Notes: generated from the sequence alone by a model not told the origin. Positions 51,558-59,980 are shown, numbered from the stretch's first letter. The stretch: DNA of 64,000 nt from Novosphingobium marinum (GCF_013408095.1 NZ_JACBZF010000003.1:348806-412805), one strand, 5' to 3'. Numbers and translations are program-made.

Positions 51558-52433
51558 CTAGGTTCCGGTTCGCGTCGGGTGCTCGAGTTCCGAGTTCAGC
51601 TCGGCGCCGAACAGGACGATGAACGCCGAAAGCCAGAGCCACGTCAGCAGGATGATGACGCCGCCCAGCGCGCCGTAAGTCTCGTTATAGCTGCCGAAGT
51701 TGCGCACGTAGACGGTGAAGGCAGCCGAACCGAGAATCCATATGACAGTGGCCACTGCCGCTCCCGGGAGTACCCAGCGCCATCCGGGCGTTTCGCGCGA
51801 CGGTCCCAGCCTGTAGAGCAGCCCCAGCCCGCCCGCAGCGAGCGCGGCAAGGACGATCCAGCGCAGCACTCCTGCAACGGTTTCGAGAGCGGGCGGCAGT
51901 TCGAGGAAAGCAAGCGCGACGGGAACCGCGACCAGAAACGCCACGACCGCGATCAGACCGATGATCACGAGCAACGTTAGGCCGAATGAGAGCAGGTTGA
52001 TCCGGATGAAGCCGCGGTCTTCCTGCTCCTTGTAGGCGACGTTCATGCCCTCGATCAGCGTCTTTACGCCCTTCGAGGCACTGTAGAGCGTGAGCAACAG
52101 TCCGAAGATCGCCGCGAGGCCGAGGCCGGAACCCGCGCCTTGCGCCACCTTTTCCCCCTGGCCTTGCAGGATTTCGGCTGCCGAGGCGGGGAGCGTCGCT
52201 GCGAGCTGCGAAAGCTGGTCCTGTACCGTCATCGGATCCATGACGAGAGCCGCGATCGAAATCAGCGCCGCAATCGCCGGGAACAGGGCAAGCAGCCCGT
52301 AGAACGCAACTCCGGCCGACACCACCGAGACATGGTCTTCGGCCAGCCTCTCCTTGACCCGCCAGAGCGCCTGTCCCCACCCACGTGCCGAAATCGTGGA
52401 AGGTCTGGCGGTATCGTACGCTGTGGTTTCCAT
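51558..52433 (-). CDS. YihY/BrkB-family membrane protein
   Basis: This has 291 residues with six membrane helices. The family motifs are VSAGVAFYGLLALFPAIAAL near the N-terminus, YSASKGVKTLIEGMNVAY and the C-terminal YGALGGVIILLTWLWLSAF. Function of the family is unsettled despite the old 'ribonuclease BN' label. The ATG at 52433 begins METTAYDTARPS. Confidence 0.9.
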   Translation of the reverse strand: METTAYDTARPSTISARGWGQALWRVKERLAEDHVSVVSAGVAFYGLLALFPAIAALISIAALVMDPMTVQDQLSQLAATLPASAAEILQGQGEKVAQGAGSGLGLAAIFGLLLTLYSASKGVKTLIEGMNVAYKEQEDRGFIRINLLSFGLTLLVIIGLIAVVAFLVAVPVALAFLELPPALETVAGVLRWIVLAALAAGGLGLLYRLGPSRETPGWRWVLPGAAVATVIWILGSAAFTVYVRNFGSYNETYGALGGVIILLTWLWLSAFIVLFGAELNSELEHPTRTGT

Positions 52434-52588
52434 GTCGAGGCAACGCGGGGCGTCCCGGCGCGTTCCATCGCATTCTTCCGAGTTCCCTCTACAAGCGCGA
52501 CGGTACCTGCGAACCGTGCCGCTCATCGGAACGGGTAAAACCTGGAAATGCTGGATGCCCCGCGAGAATCCATACCCGCTTTCGCCAG

Positions 52589-52666
52589 CTTTCGCCGACG
52601 TTCTGTAAGAACAAGGGATTCCGCCACAGTTCTCCACATGTTCTTCGCCGACTTTCGTTGACGTTC
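52589..52666. repeat. Near-identical 15-bp direct repeats before the integrase
   Basis: CTTTCGCCGACGTTC (52589-52603) and CTTTCGTTGACGTTC (52652-52666) match at 13 of 15 positions, 63 bases apart, within 125 bases of the integrase start. They could be integrase arm sites or part of an attachment site. No tRNA is recognisable beside them. Confidence 0.45.
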
Positions 52667-52712
52667 GCCTAGAGCCGCGTCAAAGTGTGGGAGTGAATGT
52701 GGGGGCATTGGC

Positions 52713-53888
52713 TTGCCCAGACTGACGGCCCTGAAGGTGAAGAGCGCGAAGCCCGGTCGCCATGGTGATGGCGAAGGGCTCTACCTGCTCGTATCGAAAT
52801 CGGGCGCCAAGTCCTGGATGATCCGCGTGCAGGTTAATGGTCGCCGCCGGGACATCGGTCTCGGTTCGGTGACCGACCTTACTTTAGAGGAAGCTCGCGA
52901 GAAGGGCCGGGAGCTGAGGAAGGTCGCGAGGGGTGGTGGTGATCCTATTGCTGCGCGCGACAAGAAGGACGAAACCCCGCCCTCATTCCGCGAGGCAGCG
53001 GAGGCTTGCCATAAAGCGCTTGGACGAGGATGGACCGAGCGGCATCGGGACGCGTTTCTCTCGACGCTGAGGCTCCACGCTTTTCCGAAGATCGGAAAGC
53101 TCCGGATCGATTCGATCGAGGAGAAGGACATCCTCACGGTTCTGTCGCCGATCTGGACAACGAAGCCTGCTGCTGCGCGAAAGATACGGCAGCGGATCGG
53201 GGCGGTTCTGGATTTTGCGAAGGGCAGTGGATGGCGAGAGACGGCTGCGCCTCGGGAAAGCCTGAGCAAGATGCTGTCGAAGCAGGCTGACTCCGGAAAC
53301 TTCGCCTCGATGCCATACGAGGAGGTGCCGGCGTTCGTCGCAGACCAGTTCGGCGAAAAGGAGACGGTCGGAAGGCTGGCGCTCCTCTTCACCATACTGA
53401 CTGCGGCCCGGTCGGGAGAAGTGCGCTCCGCAATGTGGTCGCATATCGATCTTGATGCGAACGAGTGGCACCGACCCGCCGACCTGATGAAGGGCGGCAA
53501 GGCTCACACGGTCACGCTCTCGCCCGATGCCGTGGCCGTTCTCAAGCGAGCGCAGGCGCTCCGAACAACGTTGAAGGACTGTCTGGTCTTCCCCGGCAAG
53601 AGCGGAAATCCGTTGTCCGACATGACGCTGAGCAAGATCGTCAAACCGCTTGGTGTCACGGTTCACGGCTTCCGCTCGTCGTTTCGGACATGGGCAGCCG
53701 AGCAAGCTCACAGGATACCCGAGGCGGTGGCAGAAGCCGCCCTTGCGCACACGATCCCTGATCAGGTGGAGCGCGCGTACAACAGGGCCAAGTTCATGAA
53801 TATGCGGCGCAAGCTGCTCGATAAATGGGGCCGTTACGTCACGGGCCATGAAGGTGAAGTTGTTCAACTCGCGCTCTGGCGCGGGTGA
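52713..53888 (+). CDS. P4-type tyrosine integrase
   Basis: This has 391 residues. The N-terminal DUF4102 arm-binding domain (about 1-85; GDGEGLYLLVSKSGAKSW) is followed by a SAM-like core-binding domain and the catalytic domain. Catalytic residues: Arg in AARSGEVR (about 233), HGFR (about 318-321), AHTIPDQ (about 345) and Tyr in RAYNR (about 355). The set is complete, so it is probably active. TTG start with GGGGG upstream. It marks the left end of the integrated element. Confidence 0.92.
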   Translation: MPRLTALKVKSAKPGRHGDGEGLYLLVSKSGAKSWMIRVQVNGRRRDIGLGSVTDLTLEEAREKGRELRKVARGGGDPIAARDKKDETPPSFREAAEACHKALGRGWTERHRDAFLSTLRLHAFPKIGKLRIDSIEEKDILTVLSPIWTTKPAAARKIRQRIGAVLDFAKGSGWRETAAPRESLSKMLSKQADSGNFASMPYEEVPAFVADQFGEKETVGRLALLFTILTAARSGEVRSAMWSHIDLDANEWHRPADLMKGGKAHTVTLSPDAVAVLKRAQALRTTLKDCLVFPGKSGNPLSDMTLSKIVKPLGVTVHGFRSSFRTWAAEQAHRIPEAVAEAALAHTIPDQVERAYNRAKFMNMRRKLLDKWGRYVTGHEGEVVQLALWRG

Positions 53889-54757
53889 ACGGCGAGGCGG
53901 CTACGGTAGCTCCTGAACAGCCGGAATATCCGCCCGGCCTGCCGCCTCGTTCATATCGCGGATCGCCTTTGGAGGGCTCGATGTTCGGCGAAGAAGATCC
54001 ATTACTGACAGAGGACGTATTCCCTCACGGATGGAAAAGCGGATGGCTTGAAGCTATGCTGGAGAACTTCGCCGAACGTAACGACAGCCTGCAAAGGCTG
54101 ATCGACGAGGATGATGCTGAAGCGGCAAAAGTTGCGTCGGAATTTTTATCAGATTTTTCGATTTTTTGTCGAAAGTTGATTGGTGTTCGTGTTCTTCGCG
54201 CCGGCTATTCTCGAATGGACGATCACGCCAAAGCCGTAGATGATGAGCTGTGGCAATCCTATTGGAGAATGTTGCTCTGGACACCAGTCTTGGCGCTCGA
54301 CGACGATACGCTACACCAAGACCTCATGACTGATCTGGGCTACATTTTATCAGGAGACGCTCCGCTACTGCTAGCACGTCGAGGAGCCGGGAAGAAGGGC
54401 AGGTCGGAGCACTTTCATCGCATTGCACGCTTGAAGTTCGAAGCACTTCTATGGGCAGAGCATTTTAAGGCGTCCGGTATGCGGTCGATTGATTGGAAAT
54501 ACCGCGTTGCGACTGCTTTTGGTCGCGAATGGGAAACGATTTCAAAATGGAAGGCCGAATGTAAGACGAACCTCACGAGTGACTACGTTGAGCGTGCATT
54601 GCTCCAGGTGAAATCATCCGCGTGTAGCTCAGCCTGTGCCGATTTTCCTGAACCGCTCCCGATGGACCATGCTTCAGTCGAGGACGCTGGCAACACCTTT
54701 CAGATGCTAATCCAGCAAGAGAACGGTCATTCTCCTGCGGCGAGAAGAAAGGCCTGA
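53885..54757 (+). CDS. AT-richer cargo gene, unknown
   Basis: This has 290 residues, starts GTG and overlaps the integrase stop by 4 bases. No signal or membrane segment is seen. The middle (about 90-200) is rich in Leu, Trp and Asp, with no motif that I recognise. Base composition, especially 54130-54560, is clearly AT-richer than neighbouring genes, which suggests separate acquisition. Placement right after the integrase is typical of cargo genes. Confidence 0.65.
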   Translation: MNGEAATVAPEQPEYPPGLPPRSYRGSPLEGSMFGEEDPLLTEDVFPHGWKSGWLEAMLENFAERNDSLQRLIDEDDAEAAKVASEFLSDFSIFCRKLIGVRVLRAGYSRMDDHAKAVDDELWQSYWRMLLWTPVLALDDDTLHQDLMTDLGYILSGDAPLLLARRGAGKKGRSEHFHRIARLKFEALLWAEHFKASGMRSIDWKYRVATAFGREWETISKWKAECKTNLTSDYVERALLQVKSSACSSACADFPEPLPMDHASVEDAGNTFQMLIQQENGHSPAARRKA

Positions 54758-54819
54758 CAATGAAGCCGAAGAACGACATTTCCTTGTAATTGCAGTAGCT
54801 TACTTTAGATGTTTGTTTG

Positions 54820-54863
54820 CTGTCACCCGCTGGCCTCCGCCAGCCTTTGCGAAAGGGTGACAG
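54820..54863 (+). promoter_or_regulatory. Three-way-junction leader before the AlpA-like gene
   Basis: Perfect outer arms CTGTCACCC (54820-54828) and GGGTGACAG (54855-54863) enclose a hairpin GCTGGC-CTCC-GCCAGC (54829-54844) and a smaller CTTT-GCG-AAAG hairpin. The outer arm ends on the base before the ATG and covers the only possible ribosome-binding site, so folding would block translation. Confidence 0.6.
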
Positions 54864-55055
54864 ATGGAACGACCACTCGCAGTTCCTCCCAAGAAGGGTT
54901 TCGACATGCTCGGTGTCGGAGTCACGAAGGGGTACGAGCTGATCAACTCCGGTGAGCTGGAAAGCTTCACCATCGGACGGGCCCGGCGGATCACCACCGC
55001 CAGTATCGAAGCGCTGATCGACCGCCGCCTTGCAGACAGCAAGGAGGACCGGTGA
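54864..55055 (+). CDS. AlpA/excisionase-like helix-turn-helix protein
   Basis: This has 63 residues. GVGVTKGYELINSGELESFTIGR followed by RRITTASIEALIDRRL is the HTH_17 (excisionase/AlpA) pattern. In P4-like elements such proteins control the integrase or act as excision factors. It directly follows the folded leader. Confidence 0.8.
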   Translation: MERPLAVPPKKGFDMLGVGVTKGYELINSGELESFTIGRARRITTASIEALIDRRLADSKEDR

Positions 55056-55061
55056 TCCGCG

Positions 55062-55364
55062 ATGGCCATAACGGAAAGGAGCCCGCTTCCTGAAAAGCGG
55101 CGGGCCTACCAGGGCACCATCTCTCTTGGTGCATGGCAGGCCCGGAAAATTGCTCACGTTGGCTGCGGCGAGCAATCCGACATTACCGACACCGACCCTG
55201 CGGCGCAACTGTTCGAAGCATGGCTCCGGATCGAGGTGAACCGCTGGGACGTCTACCGGCGCATCGGACCGGGCGGCCTGTTCGCTAGCAAGGCGCGTTG
55301 GGACCGAAAGGACGCCGAACGCGCCTGGCGGGCTCACTTCGGCAAGCAGAGGGAGATCGCCTGA
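55062..55364 (+). CDS. Small element protein, unknown
   Basis: This has 100 residues, is soluble and basic, rich in Trp and Arg toward the C-terminus (ASKARWDRKDAERAWRAHF). It is the first of four small overlapping genes leading to the replication protein. It starts 6 bases after the AlpA-like stop. Confidence 0.6.
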   Translation: MAITERSPLPEKRRAYQGTISLGAWQARKIAHVGCGEQSDITDTDPAAQLFEAWLRIEVNRWDVYRRIGPGGLFASKARWDRKDAERAWRAHFGKQREIA

Positions 55365-55567
55365 TGGTCTTTTCCTCGCACCGCGATGCAGCCATTGCGC
55401 TGCTGAACGATCCCGAAGCGAAGCTGTCGCGCAAGGGCGGGAGCTTCCTCGGCCAGTGCGTCGTCGACGATACGCCGCTTTCCGAAGCACAGACCGACTG
55501 GCTCGCCACGCTGCTTGATCGCGCTGGCCTGCCGACGCTCGACCTCGACGGAGGTGAAGATGACTGA
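55364..55567 (+). CDS. Small element protein, unknown
   Basis: This has 67 residues, begins MVFSSHRDAAIALLN, overlaps the previous stop by one base (TGATG) and overlaps the next gene by 8 bases. Pattern KGGSFLGQCVVDDTPLS is notable but no domain is recognised. Tight overlap supports a real gene. Confidence 0.6.
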   Translation: MVFSSHRDAAIALLNDPEAKLSRKGGSFLGQCVVDDTPLSEAQTDWLATLLDRAGLPTLDLDGGEDD

Positions 55568-55910
55568 CTATCCCGATAGCCCCGGTGTTCGTGCAGGTTC
55601 TCCCGACACCGCGTTCGAAGCTGCCGATGATGCTGCCGACGCCGCCAAATCCCGTGAAGCGATGGCGCTGAAGTTCATTCGCGGCAGGGGCCTCTACGGA
55701 GCCACTGCCGATGAGGTTGCGGATACGTTCGGTTGGGAGCGCTACAGTTCCCGCCCTCGCCTGTCGACGCTCAGGGCGCAGTCGAAGATCGTCGATGGCG
55801 GTGGTCGCCGCGAAGGCGCTTCCGGCCGCAGGCAGGCGGTATGGATCGCTGCCGAATATGCCCCGCCCCTCGAACGTGAGCAGGGGGAGTTTTGGGAGGC
55901 AGCAGAATGA
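55560..55910 (+). CDS. Small putative winged-helix protein
   Basis: This has 116 residues. The centre (ALKFIRGRGLYGATADEVADTFG) followed by a basic RPRLSTLRAQ segment looks like a winged helix. GGAGG lies before the ATG at 55560. A DNA-binding helper of the replication protein is a reasonable guess from position. Confidence 0.6.
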   Translation: MTDYPDSPGVRAGSPDTAFEAADDAADAAKSREAMALKFIRGRGLYGATADEVADTFGWERYSSRPRLSTLRAQSKIVDGGGRREGASGRRQAVWIAAEYAPPLEREQGEFWEAAE

Positions 55911-56131
55911 TCGGTCTGGTCCGAGACTTCAGGGGACAGCGCTACGAGGTCGTCGAGAAATCGGAGCGCACCCGGCGTGACGGCACTCTTGCGATCATCC
56001 TGCATTGGGAATCGATGTGTGCCGACTGCGGAGAGCCGTTCCGGCTGACCACCCCGGCGGCGTCTTCGAAGTTCGAGCCGAACCGCAGGTGCCAGAAACA
56101 CAAGCGACCGGGCCAGCGGGTGAAGTCATGA
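55907..56131 (+). CDS. Small zinc-ribbon-like protein
   Basis: This has 74 residues. The Cys/His spacing CADCGEPF and later RRCQKHKRP suggests one zinc site. It overlaps both neighbours by ATGA. Function unknown. Confidence 0.6.
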   Translation: MIGLVRDFRGQRYEVVEKSERTRRDGTLAIILHWESMCADCGEPFRLTTPAASSKFEPNRRCQKHKRPGQRVKS

Positions 56132-58149
56132 CCTCGGCGGCCATCAATGATACCGGCAGGCTGCTGGAAGCCGCGCTTGCCTATGCACGGGAGGGCCTGC
56201 CGGTCTTCCCGTGCCGTCCCGACAACAAGCGGCCCTGGACTAGGCACGGGTTCAAGGAAGCCAGCACAGACGAGAGCGTTATCAGGTCATGGTGGTCCGC
56301 CCATCCCGACGCCATGATTGGCATCCCGACTGGTCAGGCGTCAGGGTGCTGGGTTCTCGATGTCGATGACCCGGACCTTTTCGAGGCCAATTGTCCTGTA
56401 CCGCTGCCTGAGACGCGCAAGTGCGAGACAGGCAAAGGCCAGCACCTGTGGTTTCGGCACGATCCGGAAACACCGGTTCGGAATGCGCAGATTGCGATGG
56501 TCGACGGCGAGCGCTCCTGGCCATTCTCCAGCATGCCGGGAGCTGAGGTACGGGGTGAAGGCGGATACGTGATAGTACCGCCCTCTCGCCATCCCACAGG
56601 CCGCCTGTACCGCTGGCTAAGCCATGCGAAGCCTGTTCCGGCCCCGGCAGGGCTTATGTCGATCGTGCAGCGGCCAGACCGGGTCAAGAAGGCCAAGGAA
56701 CGACAGCCGCTCAACGTCTTGGCCAAGGCGATCCGAGGTGCCGACACCTCTTACGGTCTAGCCGCGCTGGAAGCAGAATGCAGTGCTGTCAGGTCTGCTT
56801 GCGACGGTGCTCAGGAAGCCACGCTCAACGCAGCTGCGCTAAAGATCGGAGCGCTCGTTGCTGGCGGAGAACTGTCCTCCGGCACGGCGCGCTCTTCGCT
56901 GATCGCGGCCGGCATGGCGATGGTGTCCCATGAACCTAGCGACCCGTGGACCGCCGATACGATAGCCGCGAAGGTTGATCGCGGAATGTCAGATGGCGCC
57001 AGTGAACCGCGATGTGCCCCGAAGCTCGTCTCTGAAGATGGCGAGCGCATCGATCCTGACACCGGAGAAGTGCTGGAGGAGATCGGCGTCTACCGGACCC
57101 TCGATCCAGGTTCGTGGCAGGGCCTCGCGCCTGAACCTCGCCGGTGGGCTCTCAACGAGTGGATACCGCACGGGCAGATGACCTTGCTTACTGGTGCGGG
57201 CAGTTCGGGCAAGTCGCTCCTGAGCCAGCAGCTTGCCACGTGCATCGCGGCAGGCATTCCCTTCCTGGGAGTCGAGACGAGGAAAGCCGTCGCGCTCTAT
57301 GCCACCTGCGAGGACGACAGCCACGAGCTGCACCGGAGGCAGGCAAGCATCTGCCAGATGGTCGAGGTGGAGCTGGCCGACCTGTCCGGCAAGCTACATC
57401 TCCTGCCGCTTGCAGGGGCGCTGAACAACGAACTGGCCATATTCGACGACAAGGGCCGTCTGATGCCCACGCTCGCCTGGGAGCGCCTCAAACGGACAAT
57501 ACGGGCAATCGGAGCAAGGTTCGTCGTTGTCGACAACACCGCTCATCTCTTCGCAGGAAACGAGAATACTCGCAACGAGGTAGCGGCGTTCGTGAACCTG
57601 CTCAACGGTCTAGCGGCAGAGATCGACGGCGCGGTGCTCATGCTCGGACACCCCAACAAGGCAGGTGATGCATACAGCGGCTCGACTGCCTGGGAAAATC
57701 AGGTGCGCTCGCGGCTATTCCTCGAACGACCGAAAGAGAGCGATGGCACGATAGCAGATCCGGATGCCCGGACTCTTTCGCGTGCCAAGGCCAACTATGC
57801 AAAGCATGGCGAGGCGTTGTCATTTCGTTAGCAGGACTGGGCTTTCGTACCCGACGACCTTAGCGAGGCCAGCGATCCGATGCGCGAGACCATCCAGGCA
57901 GCGGGCGACAACCAGATATTCCTGACATGCCTGCGCGAGCGCAACCGGCAGCAGCGAGCAGTTTCTGAGAAAGTCTCCTCGACCTATGCGCCGAAGATTT
58001 TCGCCGCGATGCCGGAGAGCAAGAAAATCGGGAAAGCCCGGCTCGAAAAAGCTCTCGACCGGCTGTTTCGAATCGGCAAAATCGAGCGCGTCAAGCTCTG
58101 GAAAGGGGAAGATCGCAAGTGGATTTACGGTCTGCGGGAGACCGATTGA
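56128..58149 (+). pseudogene. Prim-pol/AAA replication protein split by an in-frame TAG
   Basis: The open part (56128-57831, 567 residues) has a prim-pol domain (about 1-170: VLDVDD, GKGQHLWF, EVRGEGGYVIVPPS) and a RepA-like AAA domain (about 340-560: GAGSSGKSLLSQ, CEDDS, LMLGHPNKAG). A TAG at 57829-57831 follows GEALSFR. The same frame continues with QDWAFVPDDL and a winged-helix-like end to TGA at 58149 (about 105 more residues). Related proteins usually have Trp at this point, so TGG to TAG is likely. An ATG at 57880 could restart the C-terminal part. Sequencing error or suppression is possible. Confidence 0.75.
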
Positions 58150-58240
58150 AAGTGCGGGAGACTGGTGCGGGAGACACTATGGTCGTTTGCGGGAGACACT
58201 ATCGCAAACCCGCAGAAAACCGTGCCCATTTGCGGGAGAC
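58133..58240 (+). repeat. Five TGCGGGAGAC iterons (candidate origin)
   Basis: Exact copies begin at 58133, 58153, 58166, 58188 and 58231, all in the same direction, the first within the last codons of the replication gene. Iterons next to a replication gene are typical binding sites for the initiator. Start spacings are 20, 13, 22 and 43 bases. AT-richer sequence follows from 58241 (ACACACACCATATACTACG). Confidence 0.65.
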
Positions 58241-58264
58241 ACACACACCATATACTACGTATAT

Positions 58265-58298
58265 GAAGGCGCGGCCCTTTTGGGCCCGCCGCGCCTTC
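58265..58298. terminator. Strong bidirectional hairpin
   Basis: GAAGGCGCGG (58265-58274) and CCGCGCCTTC (58289-58298) form a perfect 10-bp stem, with an inner CCC-TTTT-GGG. It separates the replication region from the convergent Cys-rich gene. Confidence 0.65.
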
Positions 58299-58313
58299 TC
58301 TTTGGTGGAGCGG

Positions 58314-58502
58314 TCAGCACTTGCAGGTCGGGCTTAGCGTCCCATCGCAGCACTTCTTTCGTCCGCCTGCGCAACTGCACACGCCGCCGTGCCACGAACA
58401 GCAGCCGCGCTGAACTGCCAGATCCCCGATCGCATATGAGCAGACTGGCGAGGCCGAAGTCATGCCGATAGCCATGGTTGCCGCGAGAAATCCCTTGATC
58501 AT
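58314..58502 (-). CDS. Small secreted Cys-rich protein
   Basis: This has 62 residues. A signal peptide (about 1-24) precedes a mature part of about 38 residues with eight cysteines (CC, C-x-C, CC, C-x-C) in the arrangement HGGVCSCAGGRKKCCDG. Similar short proteins are widespread in phages and islands. Periplasmic, disulfide-bonded; no known function. GGGAGAG precedes the ATG. Confidence 0.75.
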   Translation of the reverse strand: MIKGFLAATMAIGMTSASPVCSYAIGDLAVQRGCCSWHGGVCSCAGGRKKCCDGTLSPTCKC

Positions 58503-58523
58503 GCCGCTCTCCCGACTCGAAGG

Positions 58524-58890
58524 TCAGGCGACAGGATGCCGAATTTCCAAGTACTTCGCTACGTCCGGACCTCTCCTGGCTCGGAGCCCGGTTGGCCAGC
58601 AAAGCATTGACCTGCACCGTCACAACGTCGTGATCGGGCAAAGCAGACTTCGGTTCAGGCGGCTTGGGGTTTAGTGCGCGGCGAACCGTGTCGTCGCTCA
58701 AGCCCGTCACTTCCGCGATCTGAGTAGTGACGCTCTTGGGCCGCCCGACCGGACGCGGGGATTGTTCCGCAGTTTGCGGGACAATTGACGCCCGCGCTTC
58801 CAGCAGTTCCGCATATCGCCGGATATGCTCGTCGCGCTGCTCTCTCGTCAGGTCGAGGCGATACAGGTTCTCGGACGGGCTGTGCGTGAA
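58524..58890 (-). pseudogene. ParB-like protein remnant
   Basis: Without a start codon, one frame reads SENLYRLDLTREQRDEHIRR, then a GRPKSVTTQIAEVTGLSDDT helix-turn-helix, matching the C-terminal half of small ParB-like element proteins. No ATG, GTG or TTG exists in frame upstream where it should begin. Near the 3' end a different frame gives the more protein-like PDVAKYLEIRHPVA before a stop at 58524, suggesting a frameshift around 58570-58600. A 5' truncated, decayed gene is the simplest reading. Confidence 0.5.
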
Positions 58891-58994
58891 GGCGGATGAC
58901 CGGTCCGCTCGCCCCTTACAACTTGCTCTGGCTGTTATGACATCGCCCGTGGTGTCGCCGGCCGCGTAGACTGCTTGCGCGTGTCGGTGGCATC

Positions 58995-59156
58995 TTACGC
59001 GATGGCAATTACGCCCAGCAAGACTAGCAGGAACACGACAAGAGCCACGACGACGATGATCTTAGCGCCGGTGAGCGCTGCGCCGGAGAGGCGCCCAAAG
59101 CCGAAAAAGCTAGCGATGGCGGCAACGGCTAGCAACATCAGCAGAATCTCAAGCAT
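58995..59156 (-). CDS. DUF1328-type small membrane protein
   Basis: This has 53 residues with two membrane helices: MLEILLMLLAVAAIASFFGF and, after RLSGAALTGAK, a second Val/Leu-rich helix ending GVIAIA. This is the YtjA/DUF1328 pattern. GAGAGGACG precedes the ATG. Function of the family is unknown. Confidence 0.8.
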   Translation of the reverse strand: MLEILLMLLAVAAIASFFGFGRLSGAALTGAKIIVVVALVVFLLVLLGVIAIA

Positions 59157-59260
59157 CGGCACGTCCTCTCATCTTCCCGCTTAATCAAGTCGGCCGAAGG
59201 GACGTTGTTCCACGCGAACCGTGAGTGCTTCTAGGGTCTTGCCCACCCAGAATCTCGGGC

Positions 59261-59288
59261 CATGAAAAACCCCCGCCGAAGCGGGGGC
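59261..59288 (-). terminator. UUCG-type intrinsic terminator (minus strand)
   Basis: On the minus strand GCCCCCGC-TTCG-GCGGGGG is followed by TTTTT (complement of 59265-59269), a textbook terminator for the Q-rich gene upstream. Confidence 0.85.
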
Positions 59289-59320
59289 TTCCTGATCGCC
59301 GTGTCTCAACGATTTTGAGA

Positions 59321-59491
59321 TTAATCTCGATCCTGCTGGCCGGGCTGGCGGTTCTGCCCTTCCTGCTGTTTCTGCTGGCCGGGCTGACTTTTCTGTCCGC
59401 CCTGCTGCTTGCCGGCATAATCCGTCTGGTTCTGCTGCTCCGGCCGACGCTCGCCATCTTGTTGTCGGTTGCGATCGGGGTTCTGTTCCAT
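59321..59491 (-). CDS. Small Gln-rich low-complexity protein
   Basis: This has 56 residues, almost half Gln, with Gly, Asp and Arg; repeats of PGQQ and KQQ. GAGAGGACAC precedes the ATG at 59491, and a terminator follows the stop by 33 bases. Such Q-rich small proteins are common in sphingomonads and lack a known role. Probably disordered. Confidence 0.6.
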   Translation of the reverse strand: MEQNPDRNRQQDGERRPEQQNQTDYAGKQQGGQKSQPGQQKQQEGQNRQPGQQDRD

Positions 59492-59731
59492 ATCAGGTGT
59501 CCTCTCAGCCGCATGAGCGCGGCGGAGATTAAACACCGGAAAGTCAGTTATTTATCCTTGCAGGCCCTGGTTATGTGGCCAAGCGTTACGGATAAGAGCC
59601 AAGACGAGTGGACTGGCGCATATTGGGATCGACTCTGAAATTCCGCGAAGATATAAATAAAGTTCCCCCAACCGCTTTGCGTTGGCGCTGAGGGCAGCGC
59701 GTCGGCTCCTAGCTCTTTAAGGAGTGCCGAC

Positions 59732-59980
59732 ATGTCACTCTTGCATATTGCAGCAATTCTGGTCGTATTGGCTTTGGCGGCCTGGATCCTTTTCAGTCGC
59801 GGCTCAAAGCGTCGTGACGCCCAGGATTCGTCAATCGACCCAATGGAGGAAGAGGAACTTCGCGAAGAGATCCTCCACGGAGAGACGGCAACGGTCCCTG
59901 CGGTCAGTGAGCGGACACCAGCATCGCGTCAACGATTGCAGCGCGAAGGACGGGAATCGGAACCGGAACGTTCGTGCTGA
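59732..59980 (+). CDS. Small membrane-anchored protein, unknown
   Basis: This has 82 residues: one N-terminal membrane helix (about 4-22), a basic stop (RGSKRRD) and an acidic then basic cytoplasmic tail. AAGGAG is well spaced before the ATG. The 3' end overlaps the opposite gene at 59904-60476 by 77 bases. A short hairpin GCGCT-GAGGGC-AGCGC lies in the leader. Confidence 0.55.
   Translation: MSLLHIAAILVVLALAAWILFSRGSKRRDAQDSSIDPMEEEELREEILHGETATVPAVSERTPASRQRLQREGRESEPERSC

Noticed and set aside
52560..52590. tRNA 3' end as attachment site
   Set aside because: The stretch with AATCC and a CGCCA end only loosely resembles a T-arm and acceptor; stem pairing fails.
58133..58240. CRISPR array
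   Set aside because: Repeats are only 10 bases long with uneven short spacing, unlike CRISPR repeats and spacers.
59225..59638. Hydrophobic 137-codon plus-strand frame with apparent membrane helices
   Set aside because: The Leu-rich stretch is the complement of the Gln codons of the minus-strand Q-rich gene, which has a good ribosome-binding site and terminator.
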